From Streptomyces sp. TLI_053 (GTDB lineage: Bacteria > Actinomycetota > Actinomycetes > Streptomycetales > Streptomycetaceae): 64,000 nucleotides of DNA. Numbering within the stretch: position 1 is the stretch's first letter; every line of letters starts with the position of its first letter. The notes under the pieces were generated by a model. The model made no database searches. It was given only the letters and a program-made list of their open reading frames with translations, and had not been told where the DNA came from. Position numbers and translations under genes: made by a program. Of this stretch, positions 7,632-16,099 are shown piece by piece. The stretch spans positions 7,095,501 through 7,159,500 of the forward strand of contig NZ_LT629775.1 in the NCBI RefSeq assembly GCF_900105395.1, read 5' to 3'.

Positions 7632-9194
7632 ATGCCCCGCCCACTCGCCCGCCGTACCCTGCTCACCGCCGCCTCCGCCTCCGGTGCGGCGCTCGCCCTG
7701 GCCGCCTGCTCCGCCCCGGGCGGCACGGCCGCCGCCGACCGCGCGCCGGCCGCCGCCATACCCAGACCCGGCGGCCGGTTGCGCGCCCTGTTCGCCGGCG
7801 GAGGCGCCGACGAGACCCTCGACCCGCACCGGGTCAACCTGTTCGCCGACGCGGCCCGGGCCAAGGCGCTCCACGACAAGCTCGCCGACTTCGGCCCCGA
7901 CCTCGCCGCCGTCCCCCGGCTCGCCGCCGGCTGGGAGCCGGGCCCGGGCCTCGACGTCTGGACCGTCCGGCTGCGTGAGGCGTCCTTCCACGACGGCCGC
8001 CCGGTCACCGCCGCCGACGTCCTGTACAGCTACCGCCGAATAGCCGACCCCAAGCGGGCGTTCCGGGCCCGGGCCTCGCTCGAACCGATCGACCTCGCCG
8101 CGAGCCGGGCCGCCGACCCGCGCACCGTGGAGTTCCGGCTGAACCGGCCGTGCGCCGAATTCCCCAATGTCCTGGCCGCGTTCGGCGCCTACATCGTCCC
8201 GGAGGGCGCCGAGGACTTCCGGGCACCGGTGGGCTCCGGGCCGTTCTCCTTCGTCTCCTTCGAGCCCGGCCGGTCCCTGCTGCTCCGGCGCTTCGACGGG
8301 CACTGGGACGGTGCGCCGCACGTCGACGAGCTGGAGATCCTCGCCGCGGCCGAGGAGTCCGCCCGCGCCAACGCGCTGCTGGCCGGACAGGCCGAGTACG
8401 CCCACGAGTTGGCGCCGGTCACCGCCCGCGCCCAGGCCTCCGGCGGGCGGATCGGCATCGTCCGGCTGCGCAACAGTGCCATGCAGGGCTTCGTCATGAA
8501 GACCGACCGGCCGCCCTTCGACGACCCCCGGGTCCGGCAGGCGTTCTTCCACCTGGTCGACCGGCAGGAGCTGGTCGACGGCGCGCTCTCCGGTGCCGGG
8601 GAGATCGGCAACGATCTGTTCGGCAAGGGCAGTCAGTACTACCCGGCCGGCCTTCCGCAGCGCACCCGGGACCTCGACCGGGCCCGCGCGCTGCTGCGCG
8701 AGGCCGGTGCCGAGGGGCTGCGGGTCACCCTCGACACCTCACCGGTCGCGGCCGGACTGGTCGAGGCGGCGGGCATCCTCAAGGACCAGGCCGCGCGGGC
8801 CGGAATCACGATCGAGGTGCGGGTGGGCAGCAAGGACACCTACTGGAAGGACATCCTGGACGGCGGAGTGCTCGCCTCCTTCCGCTCCGGCGCGATGCCG
8901 ATCGAGTCCCACATCTCGCAGCGGCTGCTCTCCAGCTCCACCACCAACGCCACCCACTGGCGCCGCCCCGACTTCGACGACCTCTACACCCAGGCGCAGT
9001 CCACGGCCGACCCGGCGGCCCGCACCGCCCTCTACGAGCGGATGCAGCGCCGGCTGTTCGACGAGGGCGGACTGCTGGTGTGGGGCTTCGCCGACTGGAT
9101 CGTCGGCCACTCCCCGCGGCTGCGCGGCGTGGCCGCGGACGCCCCGGCCAACACCCTCGACTGGGCCAGGTTCGACAAGGTCTGGCTGGCGTGA
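7632..9194 (+). CDS. ABC importer substrate-binding lipoprotein (peptide/nickel type)
   Basis: 520 residues. The N-terminus has twin arginines (LARRTLL), a hydrophobic run and the lipobox LAAC (Cys26), so it is probably a Tat- or Sec-exported lipoprotein. The mature part is a family-5 extracellular solute-binding protein: ETLDPHRVN, VWTVRLREASFHDGRPVTAADV, VEFRLNRP, and a C-terminal region ending in WARFDKVWLA. These proteins bind oligopeptides, nickel chelates or opine-type metallophore complexes. With the chelator-type genes upstream, a metal complex is the likely ligand (inference). The stop overlaps the GTG of the first permease. Confidence 0.88.
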   Translation: MPRPLARRTLLTAASASGAALALAACSAPGGTAAADRAPAAAIPRPGGRLRALFAGGGADETLDPHRVNLFADAARAKALHDKLADFGPDLAAVPRLAAGWEPGPGLDVWTVRLREASFHDGRPVTAADVLYSYRRIADPKRAFRARASLEPIDLAASRAADPRTVEFRLNRPCAEFPNVLAAFGAYIVPEGAEDFRAPVGSGPFSFVSFEPGRSLLLRRFDGHWDGAPHVDELEILAAAEESARANALLAGQAEYAHELAPVTARAQASGGRIGIVRLRNSAMQGFVMKTDRPPFDDPRVRQAFFHLVDRQELVDGALSGAGEIGNDLFGKGSQYYPAGLPQRTRDLDRARALLREAGAEGLRVTLDTSPVAAGLVEAAGILKDQAARAGITIEVRVGSKDTYWKDILDGGVLASFRSGAMPIESHISQRLLSSSTTNATHWRRPDFDDLYTQAQSTADPAARTALYERMQRRLFDEGGLLVWGFADWIVGHSPRLRGVAADAPANTLDWARFDKVWLA

Positions 9195-10138
9195 CGGCGA
9201 CGCCGCGCGGCTGGGTGCGGCGCCGGTTGCTGCTCGGCGCCGGGCAGATCGCGGCCGTCCCGATCCTGGTCTTCGCCCTCACCGAGGCGCTCCCCGGCGA
9301 CGCCGCCGTGGTCGCCGCCGGGGACGACCCCGACCCGGCGCGGATCGCCGCGCTGCGGGCCGCGCTGCGGCTGGACCGCCCGGCGGTGGAGCGCTTCGCC
9401 GACTGGGCGGGCGAGTTGACGCACGGCGATCTGGGCCGCTCCCTGGTCGGCGGCCGCCCGGTCGCCGACCAGCTCACCGCTGCCCTCGCCCCGACCCTGC
9501 TGCTGGCCGGGCTCACCCTGGCCCTGCTCGTCCCGGCGGCGGTCGGCCTCGGGCTGCTCGCCGCCCGGCGGGAGGGCGGTCCGCTGGACCGCGCCGTCAG
9601 CACGGTCACCCTCGGGGTGTACGCGGTACCGGAGTTCGCCCTCGGCGTGCTGCTGACGGCGGTGTTCGCGCTGCGGCTGGGCTGGCTCCCGCCGACCGCC
9701 GTCGGCGGGATCGGAGGCCGGCCCGCCGTTCTGGTCCTGCCGGTCGTCGTGCTGCTGGCCCGCCCGGTCTGCTCGACCGCGCGGCTGGTCCGGGCCGGAC
9801 TGCTCGACGCCATGGCGGCCCCGTACGCCGTGCACGCGCTGCGCTGCGGCGTCCCGGTGAACCGGGTCCGGCTCGGCCACGCGCTGCCCAACGCCCTCGC
9901 CCCGGTGGTCCAGCACCTCGCCCGGACCGCCGAGTGGCTGCTCTGCGGGGTGATCGTGGCGGAGGCCCTGTTCGTGGTCCCCGGGCTCGGCACCGTGCTG
10001 CTGGACGCCGTCGCTGCCCGCGACGTGCCGGTGGTCCAGGGCCTGGCGGTGCTGTTCGGCGCCGTGACCGTGCTGCTGAACCTCGCCGCCGACCTCGCCG
10101 CCCGCCGCCTCGCCCCCCGAACGGAAGTCGCCGTATGA
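9191..10138 (+). CDS. ABC importer permease, DppB/OppB/NikB type
   Basis: 315 residues from GTG 9191 (GTGA overlap). Six membrane segments; a hydrophobic N-terminal helix and extracytoplasmic loop ending LTHGDLGRSL are typical of the OppB half. The EAA coupling loop is recognisable (VHALRCGVPVNRVRLGHALP), followed by EALFVVPGLGTVLLDAV. It should pair with the permease at 10416. The two permease genes are separated by an extra 94-codon reading frame, which is unusual for this family. Confidence 0.85.
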   Translation: MTATPRGWVRRRLLLGAGQIAAVPILVFALTEALPGDAAVVAAGDDPDPARIAALRAALRLDRPAVERFADWAGELTHGDLGRSLVGGRPVADQLTAALAPTLLLAGLTLALLVPAAVGLGLLAARREGGPLDRAVSTVTLGVYAVPEFALGVLLTAVFALRLGWLPPTAVGGIGGRPAVLVLPVVVLLARPVCSTARLVRAGLLDAMAAPYAVHALRCGVPVNRVRLGHALPNALAPVVQHLARTAEWLLCGVIVAEALFVVPGLGTVLLDAVAARDVPVVQGLAVLFGAVTVLLNLAADLAARRLAPRTEVAV

Positions 10139-10419
10139 CCGCCCCGCCCCGTGCCGCCCCGCCCCGTGCCGCCCCGCCCCGTGCTGTTCCGCCCCGTGCT
10201 GTTCCGTCCGCCGTCGACCGCCGCGCCGGCCGTCCTCGCGAGAGCCGTCCTGACGTCGGCCACCGGCCCGAGGGCGGCCGGCCCGCCGGTCACCCCACCG
10301 CCCGCCGCTGCGACTGCGGCGTCTGCCGGGCCCTGGCCCGGCGCTGCCGGTGGCTGGTCCACCGGGTCGGCGGCTCCGTCGCCGGGCGCCGCCGGGCCAG
10401 GGCCTCGGTGGCACCGTGA
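10135..10419 (+). CDS. 94-residue protein with PPRA repeats and a four-cysteine cluster, between the permease genes
   Basis: ATG 10135 overlaps the upstream stop (ATGA) and the stop overlaps the downstream GTG 10416 (GTGA), exactly as between the other genes of the operon. The first 25 residues are four PPRA(A/V) repeats; a basic region follows, then RRCDCGVCRALARRCRW, with Cys59, Cys61, Cys64 and Cys71 plus histidines at 43, 53 and 76. I recognise no family. The Cys spacing suggests a small metal site, perhaps a metallochaperone-like or importer-associated factor. Alternatively the frame only relays ribosomes and its sequence is incidental. No SD is seen; coupling would have to supply ribosomes. 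Confidence 0.5.
   Translation: MTAPPRAAPPRAAPPRAVPPRAVPSAVDRRAGRPRESRPDVGHRPEGGRPAGHPTARRCDCGVCRALARRCRWLVHRVGGSVAGRRRARASVAP
10144..10203 (+). repeat. Four tandem 15-bp repeats
   Basis: CCGCCCCGTGCCGCC is repeated at 10144, 10159, 10174 and 10189; the last two copies end GCTGTT. Each unit is a whole number of codons and encodes PPRAA or PPRAV in the 94-residue frame, so copy-number change would not break the frame. Confidence 0.85.
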
Positions 10420-11249
10420 GGCGCTACGCGCTCGGGCTCGCGCTGGTCGCGGTGCCGCTGCTGCTGGCCCTCGGCGGGCCGCTGCTGGCGGGCGGGCCGG
10501 AGCCGCGCGGGGTGTCCTTCACGACCGGCGGCGGCCACTGGCTGGGCACCGACTTCGCGGGTCGCGACGTCCTGCGCCAAGTCCTGCTCGGGGGGCGCCC
10601 GGTGGTGCTGGTGGCGGTCACCGCGACCGTCCTCGGGTACGCGCTGGCGCTGCCGCTCGCGCTGGCCGCCGCGCTGGCCGGGCGGTCCTGGGTCGAGGAG
10701 CTGCTGCTGCGTCCCCTGGACGTGCTGCTCGCCGTACCGACCCTGCTCCTGGTCCTGCTGGTGGCCACCGCCGCGGAGCCGGGACCGGCCGGGCTGGCCG
10801 TCCTGGTCGGGGTGACGGCGGTGCCGGACATCGCCCGGGTCGCGCACGCGGCGGCCGTGGCGGCGGCCTCCCGCCCGGTGGTCGAGGCGCTGCGGCTGCA
10901 CGGCGAGTCCTGGTGGCGGATCGCCTTCGGGCAGGTCGCCAGGACGATCCGGCGCACCCTGGCCGCCGACGCGGGCACCCGGCTGGTGGGCGCCCTGTAT
11001 CTGGTGGCGACGGCGGCCTTCCTCGGCGTCGGGGTGGGGCCCGACACCGCCGACTGGGCGGTGATGGTGGACCGCAACCGGGCGGGGCTGTTCCTGCAGC
11101 CCTGGGCGGTGGTGGTCCCGGCGCTGCTGGTGGCCGGCCTGTCGACCGGCACCAATCTGCTGTTCGACGCGGCCCTGGCCCCGTCGGGCCGACGCGCTCG
11201 GGGAGCGGACCGGCGCACTCCGGGAGCCGTGACGGGAGCCGCGACGTGA
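10416..11249 (+). CDS. ABC importer permease, DppC/OppC/NikC type
   Basis: 277 residues from GTG 10416 (GTGA overlap with the small upstream frame). The OppC half is shown by THWLGTDxxGRDVLR-like HWLGTDFAGRDVLRQVLLGG after the first helix, five to six membrane segments and the EAA-like loop (VVEALRLHGESWWRIAFGQV). It forms the pore with the permease at 9191. An earlier in-frame ATG at 10350 would add an Arg-rich leader and is less likely. The stop overlaps the GTG of the ATPase gene. Confidence 0.85.
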   Translation: MRRYALGLALVAVPLLLALGGPLLAGGPEPRGVSFTTGGGHWLGTDFAGRDVLRQVLLGGRPVVLVAVTATVLGYALALPLALAAALAGRSWVEELLLRPLDVLLAVPTLLLVLLVATAAEPGPAGLAVLVGVTAVPDIARVAHAAAVAAASRPVVEALRLHGESWWRIAFGQVARTIRRTLAADAGTRLVGALYLVATAAFLGVGVGPDTADWAVMVDRNRAGLFLQPWAVVVPALLVAGLSTGTNLLFDAALAPSGRRARGADRRTPGAVTGAAT

Positions 11250-12745
11250 GCCGCGACGCGAGCGGGCCCGTGCTGGCCGCCGTGGAGGGCCTGCGGGTGC
11301 GGGTCGGCGCCCGGGTCCTGGTGGACGGAGTGTCCCTGCGGGTGCGCGCGGGCCGGGTGACGGCCCTGGTGGGACCGTCCGGCAGCGGCAAGACGACGAC
11401 CGCGCTCGCCCTGCTGGGCGCCCGTCCCGACGGTGCCCGGGTGTCCGGCACGATCTCCGTCGCCGGGGCGGGCGGCGTCCCGGTCGGCCATGTGCCGCAG
11501 CACCCCGCTACGGTGCTCAACCCGGCCCGTCGGGTGGGCGTCCTGCTGCGCGACCTCGCCAGGGTGCACGGCGGCGGCCCGGAGGCCGTTCGCCGCGCCC
11601 TCCGCGATGCCGAACTGTCGGAGGTGGAGAGCCTGTTGCGCCGCTACCCGCACCAGCTCTCCGGCGGCCAGCAGCAACGCCTGGTGCTCGCACAGGCGTT
11701 GCTCACCGGAGCGCGGGTGATCGTCGCCGACGAACCCACCACCGGCCAGGACCCGGCCACCGCGCACCGGCTGGCCGCCCTGTTCGGCCGGCTCGCCGCG
11801 CGCGGCACCGGGCTGCTGCTGCTCACCCACGACCTCGCCCTGGTCCGGGCGTCGGCCGACGAGGTGGTGCTGCTGGCCGACGGTCGCGCGGTGCGGACGG
11901 GCCCACCCGACGAGGTCCTGCCCGCGCCTGCCCGACCGGAGCCGTCTGCCCGACCGGAGCCGCTCGTCCGCGCGGAGCCGCCGCTCGCCCACCCGGTGCC
12001 GGCTGCCCGCCGGGAGCTGTCGCCGGTCCGGCTCGAGGCGAGGGGCCTCACCGCCCGCCACCCGGGCGGCGCCGTGGTGCTGCGCGAGGTCGGGCTGAGC
12101 CTGCGGGCGGGGGAGTGCCTCGCCCTCACCGGTCCCACGGGCAGCGGCAAGACCACCCTGGGCCGCTGCCTGGCGGGGCTGCACCCGCGCCACGAGGGCA
12201 CCGTCCTGCTGGACGGCGAGCCGCTGCCGAGCAGCGTCCGGCGGCGCGGACCGCGACGGCTGGCGGCCGTGCAGTACGTCTTCCAGGACGCCCGGTCGGC
12301 CTTCGCGGACCACCGCCCGGTGCTGGACCAGGTCGCCCGGGCGGCGGTCCGGCTGCGCGGCCGCACCCCGGCGGCCGCCGCGGCGGAGTCCGCCGACCTG
12401 CTCGCCGACCTCGGCCTCGACCCGGCGAAGGCCGCCCGGCCGCCCGGCGGGCTCTCCGGCGGCGAGCTCCAGCGGGCGGCGCTGGCAAGGTCGTTGATCG
12501 TCGGCCCGGCGGTCCTGGTGTGCGACGAGATCACCGCGGGACTGGACGCGGACACCCGGGCCTCGATCCTGGCGCACCTCGCCGACCGCCGGGACCGGGC
12601 GGGCCTGGCGCTGCTGTTCGTCTCCCACGATCCGGCGGCCGTCGCAGCCCTGGCCGACCGGGTGGTCACGCTGGCCGACGGCCGGCTGCACCCCGCCTCG
12701 GCGGCTCACCCGTTCGGGCGACAGGACGCCGCCCCGCCCGGGTAG
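11246..12745 (+). CDS. ABC importer ATPase, two nucleotide-binding domains fused
   Basis: 499 residues from GTG 11246 (GTGA overlap). Two complete ABC domains are joined by a Pro/Glu-rich linker: first Walker A GPSGSGKTT (Lys49), signature LSGGQQQR, Walker B VIVADEPT; second Walker A GPTGSGKTT (Lys302), signature LSGGELQR, Walker B LVCDEIT. This corresponds to DppD plus DppF (or NikD plus NikE) in one chain, so the importer would act as a single two-domain ATPase on two permeases. It is the last gene of the run. The stop is followed by only a weak 6-bp hairpin (12751-12770). Confidence 0.9.
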   Translation: MSRDASGPVLAAVEGLRVRVGARVLVDGVSLRVRAGRVTALVGPSGSGKTTTALALLGARPDGARVSGTISVAGAGGVPVGHVPQHPATVLNPARRVGVLLRDLARVHGGGPEAVRRALRDAELSEVESLLRRYPHQLSGGQQQRLVLAQALLTGARVIVADEPTTGQDPATAHRLAALFGRLAARGTGLLLLTHDLALVRASADEVVLLADGRAVRTGPPDEVLPAPARPEPSARPEPLVRAEPPLAHPVPAARRELSPVRLEARGLTARHPGGAVVLREVGLSLRAGECLALTGPTGSGKTTLGRCLAGLHPRHEGTVLLDGEPLPSSVRRRGPRRLAAVQYVFQDARSAFADHRPVLDQVARAAVRLRGRTPAAAAAESADLLADLGLDPAKAARPPGGLSGGELQRAALARSLIVGPAVLVCDEITAGLDADTRASILAHLADRRDRAGLALLFVSHDPAAVAALADRVVTLADGRLHPASAAHPFGRQDAAPPG

Positions 12746-13044
12746 CACCGCCGGTCGTCCTCCGGACCGGCACGGGCCCGCCGCCGCCGCGCCGCGGTGG
12801 CCGCCCGGCGGGGACGCCCCGGTCGTCGCGCGGTGCGGCCGGGGGCGCACCCAGGCCGGGCGCGCGCTCCCGCTCCCGGCCCTCCCGCCACCCTCACCAA
12901 CGCCCCACCGGGCCCACACCCGCCCCCCGCGCGCTGATGCGGCACGAATTGTCGGACACGTCCTAGGCTGAACCCGCCCGGACGGCCGGACGGCCGTGGG
13001 AGTCGGGAGGGGCCCGGCGGCCGGGATCTCGGAGGTGGTGCGCG
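12746..13044. other. Non-coding interval after the metallophore-type operon
   Basis: About 300 bases. CCGGTC-N8-GACCGG at 12751-12770 may be a weak terminator for the upstream operon. A TAGGCT hexamer at 12964-12969 could be the -10 of the downstream VOC gene, but no convincing -35 accompanies it. No gene is supported. Confidence 0.4.
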
Positions 13045-13836
13045 ATGGGCAGCGATGCGACGACGGCCGAGGTGCGCTGCGTGGCGGCCGTCCCGTGCTG
13101 GGTGAGCCTGATGGCCCGCGACCTCGACACCGTCCGGGCCTTCTACGGGCCCTTGCTGGGCTGGGAGTTCGAGCCGGGACCGGACCGCTTCGGCCCGTAC
13201 GAGCACGCGGTGGTCGGCGGCGAGGCGGTGGCCGGGGTCGGGGTGGCGGGCGGCGGGTGGGACATGCCGGTCGCCTGGACCAGTTACTTCGGTACCGAGA
13301 GCGCCGACGCGGCCGCCGACGCGGTGCGCGAGCGCGGGGCGACCCTCGCGGTCGGTCCGCTGTCCTTCGACGGCGACCGGCTGGCGTTGGCGGCCGACCC
13401 GGCGGGTGCGGTGTTCGGGATCTGGGAGGGCCCGCCCGGCCGGGCGCGGCGGCTGGACCTGCTGGGCGCGCCGGTCTGGATCGAGCTGCGCACCCCGGAC
13501 CCGTTCGCGGCGGCGCTGTTCTACGGCGAGGTGTTCCGCTGGGACGGCCGCGACCCGGAGCGGTTCGAGGTCCGCTGGGAGCACGACCGGGTGGTGCTGC
13601 GGGCGGAGGGACACAGTGTCGCCGCGCTGGCCCGGGAGCAGGCGGGCGGGCCGACGGGGCTGACCCCGCACTGGGAGGTCTCCTTCTCCGTGCCTGACAC
13701 CGACGAGGCGCTGGTCCGGGCGGAGCGGCTCGGCGGCAGCGTGCTCGGCCCGGCCTTCGACTCGCCGTACGGGCGGGTGGCCCGGCTGCGGGACCCGGAG
13801 GGCGGCCGCTTCGCGGTGATCAGCGCCAAGCCCTGA
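13045..13836 (+). CDS. Two-domain VOC (glyoxalase/bleomycin-resistance fold) protein
   Basis: 263 residues; ATG 13045 has GGAGGTGG upstream. Two VOC modules are visible: residues about 12-130 (PCWVSLMARDLDTVRAFYGP, then DPAGAVFGIWE) and about 140-262 (VWIELRTPDPFAAALFYGEV, then DPEGGRFAVIS). Tandem VOC proteins of this length are common in Streptomyces, often annotated as hydroxylase-like or glyoxalase. Metal ligands cannot be fixed by eye and the substrate is unknown. It stands alone, convergent with the hemerythrin gene. Confidence 0.8.
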   Translation: MGSDATTAEVRCVAAVPCWVSLMARDLDTVRAFYGPLLGWEFEPGPDRFGPYEHAVVGGEAVAGVGVAGGGWDMPVAWTSYFGTESADAAADAVRERGATLAVGPLSFDGDRLALAADPAGAVFGIWEGPPGRARRLDLLGAPVWIELRTPDPFAAALFYGEVFRWDGRDPERFEVRWEHDRVVLRAEGHSVAALAREQAGGPTGLTPHWEVSFSVPDTDEALVRAERLGGSVLGPAFDSPYGRVARLRDPEGGRFAVISAKP

Positions 13837-13922
13837 ACCGCGCCTCCGCCTCCCCGCGCCGCCTCCCCGCGCTCGACCGCGCCTCCGCTCTCGCCCGAAC
13901 CCTCGCCCGGACCCGCCCCGTC

Positions 13923-14384
13923 CTACGGCCCGGCCCCGGCGATCTCCGCCCGCTCGGCCCGCAGCCGTTCGCCGAGCGCGGCCCGCTCGGCGGCCGGCAG
14001 GGCCTTGCGGGCAGCGGTGAAGAGCTGTTTCTCCTCGGTCGCCAGGTGCCGCCGCAGCACCTCGGTGAGCCCGCTCAGCAGGATGCCCAGCGCCGGGTCG
14101 CCGGAGGGCAGGGCCTGGAGGTCGGCGAGGTACTGGCCGATCGCGAGGTGGTCGTGGATGCACCGGAACACCACCGCGCCACCGTCCGGCACATCGTGCT
14201 GGACGAGCGGGAAGAGGTGTTCCTCCTCGGCCGCGCAGTGGCTGAGCAGCAGGTCGGTGAGCTGGTCCAGCAATGCTCCCGGCGCCCGGTCCTCGGCCAG
14301 GCCGGCCTCGATCCGTACGAGCAGATCCTCCACCGCGCGGTGCTCCGCGGTGAACTCACCCAGGATGTCCGGCCTGCGGCTCAT
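13923..14384 (-). CDS. Hemerythrin HHE domain protein
   Basis: 153 residues from ATG 14384. The di-iron four-helix-bundle pattern is present: EFTAEHRAVEDLLVRIE, HCAAEEEHLFPLVQHDV, IHDHLAIGQYL and LRRHLATEEKQLF, giving the usual His/Glu ligand set. Such proteins sense or bind oxygen, nitric oxide or peroxide, or store iron. An upstream in-frame extension exists but lacks hemerythrin character. The partner gene is not evident. Confidence 0.85.
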   Translation of the reverse strand: MSRRPDILGEFTAEHRAVEDLLVRIEAGLAEDRAPGALLDQLTDLLLSHCAAEEEHLFPLVQHDVPDGGAVVFRCIHDHLAIGQYLADLQALPSGDPALGILLSGLTEVLRRHLATEEKQLFTAARKALPAAERAALGERLRAERAEIAGAGP

Positions 14385-14535
14385 GGCGCGCCCGCCTCTT
14401 CTCCGTCGACGTCCGGTGCGCCCCCCGACATCTCCAGTATCCGGCGTGGCCCGGGCGAGCGGGGTGTCCACCGGACCTGGCGGCGGACGGCGCCCGGTCC
14501 GCCGCGGGTTCGACGGGCGCCGTGCCGCCGTGCGT

Positions 14536-15132
14536 TCAGGGGCGGTCCCGCCGCCCGGCGAGGGCCAGCAGCCGGGTCTGCGGCCCGGCGTCCGGGGCCA
14601 CCGGGAGCGGCGGGTCGAACAGTCCGCTGCCGGAGAGGTCCCCGTAGCCGGCGAACTCGGCGAGCGCGAAGTCGACCAGGTCCTCCGGGAGCCGGGTGTC
14701 CCGGCCGATGCCCTCGGCGAGGTCCCAGCTGTGGACGACGGCGTCGGTGGTGAGCTGGTCCAGGTAGTACTGGCCGGGGACGTCGCCGAAGGAGAGGTGC
14801 ACGGTGAGCTCGGTGGCGCCGGGGACGGCGAAGGCCTCGCGGGCGGCTTCGGCGGCGGCCGTCCAGGCGGCGACCGGGTCGTCACCGAGGACGTCGCCGT
14901 CGAAGCGGCCGCCGACCTCGGAGATCGTCGCGCCCATCAGCAGCTCGGGCACCCAGAGCTGCTCGCCGGTGAGGTGGTTGACCAGATCGCGGACACTCCA
15001 GTCGGTGCAGGGGGTGGGCGCGTCCCACTGGCCGGGGGTGACCAGCCGGATCCGTTCGGTGAAGGCTGCGAGGGCCTCGGCGTGCGGGGTGCCCCGGTCG
15101 GCCGGCCGTCGGTGTTCCTTGCGATGTGCCAT
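14536..15132 (-). CDS. DinB-fold maleylpyruvate isomerase/TIGR03086-type metal-binding protein
   Basis: 198 residues from ATG 15132; an alternative GTG at 15153 would add seven residues. The family signature is the N-terminal PTPCTDWSVRDLVNHLTG with the metal-binding His, and later LTTDAVVHSWDLAEGIG carrying a second His. Members of this family include mycothiol-dependent isomerases and anti-sigma-like proteins; the reaction of this one is unknown. Mycothiol is expected in this organism since mshC is present in the window. Confidence 0.8.
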   Translation of the reverse strand: MAHRKEHRRPADRGTPHAEALAAFTERIRLVTPGQWDAPTPCTDWSVRDLVNHLTGEQLWVPELLMGATISEVGGRFDGDVLGDDPVAAWTAAAEAAREAFAVPGATELTVHLSFGDVPGQYYLDQLTTDAVVHSWDLAEGIGRDTRLPEDLVDFALAEFAGYGDLSGSGLFDPPLPVAPDAGPQTRLLALAGRRDRP

Positions 15133-15220
15133 GTCCTGAGCGTGCCCCGCCACGCGCGTCCGTACGCCGGTCTACACCACTTGTGACCCGGTCACGCCAA
15201 TATCTTCGGTTCGTTCGGTT

Positions 15221-15277
15221 GTTCAAATTCAAACTTCCAGGTACGGTCGACACACCCCAGCTGGTTCGAATTTGAAC
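15221..15277. promoter_or_regulatory. Pair of palindromic operator-like sites before doxX
   Basis: GTTCAAATTCAAAC (15221-15234) and GTTCGAATTTGAAC (15264-15277) are two copies of a GTTC-N-AATT-N-GAAC palindrome; the second is perfect, the first has one arm altered. Their centres are 43 bases apart, about four helical turns, so both would face the same side of the DNA. Together they also form a 16-bp inverted repeat (15219-15234 with 15264-15279). A dimeric repressor binding both is likely. No regulator gene is adjacent. Confidence 0.6.
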
Positions 15278-15327
15278 AAACAGATTCGGCCGGTATCGAC
15301 GAACCCCCCTTTCTGATGGAGACGCGC

Positions 15328-15900
15328 ATGCCGAGCAGCAGCCCGAGCACGACCGCCGCCACCACCCCCCTTGCCGCAGCCGGGTCGGACCCCGGCTCGG
15401 CGATCACCTCCCCGCACGCCTACGACGTCGGCCTCCTGCTGCTGCGGGTGGCACTCGGCCTGACCATGGCCGCGCACGGCAGCCAGAAGCTGTTCGGCTG
15501 GTTCGGCGGCGGCGGCATCGACGGCACCGGAAAGTTCTTCGAGGCGAAGGGCTACCCGGCGGCGAAGTTCATGGCCGTCGTGGCCGGCCTCACCGAGGCC
15601 GGCGGCGGACTGGCGCTGGCCGTCGGCCTGCTGACCCCGCTGGCCGCCGCCGCGATCCTCGGCACCATGCTCAACGCCCTGGCCGTCACCTGGAGCAGCA
15701 CCTTCTTCGCCGCCAAGGGCGGCAGCGAGTACGAACTCCTGCTGATCGCGGCCGCGGCGGCGCTCGCCCTGACCGGGCCCGGCCGCTACGCCGCGGACCG
15801 CTACCTGCCGGTGGTGCGCGCGCACCGGCTGAGCTACGGCGCGGCCGCCGTGGTGCTCGCCCTGGTCACCGCGGGCGCCGTGCTCCTGGCCCGCAACTGA
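15328..15900 (+). CDS. DoxX family membrane protein
   Basis: 190 residues from ATG 15328, which has GGAGA at good spacing; ATG 15316 has none. After a Ser/Thr-rich leader there are four membrane segments: VGLLLLRVALGLTMAAHGSQ, AVVAGLTEAGGGLALAVGLL, AILGTMLNALAVTW and a C-terminal hydrophobic segment. The motif AHGSQKLFGWFGG followed by GTGKFFE is diagnostic of the DoxX/DUF417-like family. These are quinone- or redox-linked membrane proteins, some in oxidative-stress complexes. A strong terminator follows at 15984-16019. Confidence 0.9.
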   Translation: MPSSSPSTTAATTPLAAAGSDPGSAITSPHAYDVGLLLLRVALGLTMAAHGSQKLFGWFGGGGIDGTGKFFEAKGYPAAKFMAVVAGLTEAGGGLALAVGLLTPLAAAAILGTMLNALAVTWSSTFFAAKGGSEYELLLIAAAAALALTGPGRYAADRYLPVVRAHRLSYGAAAVVLALVTAGAVLLARN

Positions 15901-15983
15901 CCCGGGGCGCAACCGGCTCGGGGCGCAACTGACCCTGGGTACAACTGCTCCGGAGCACACGGCCGTTGAGGTCGTGATCCCCC

Positions 15984-16019
15984 GCGAAGGCCGCCGGTCC
16001 ACCGACCGGCGGCCTTCGC
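15984..16019 (+). terminator. Rho-independent-type hairpin after doxX
   Basis: A perfect 16-bp stem (GCGAAGGCCGCCGGTC and its complement) with a CACC loop, 83 bases after the doxX stop. There is no T tract, as usual in Streptomyces. Confidence 0.8.
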
Positions 16020-16099
16020 CGTTCCGTGGTCGAGCGGTGAATTTCCCGTGCGGGCGGGGCAGTTGCCGGAGATTCTCCGTCCCGAGGCTTCCCCGGCCT

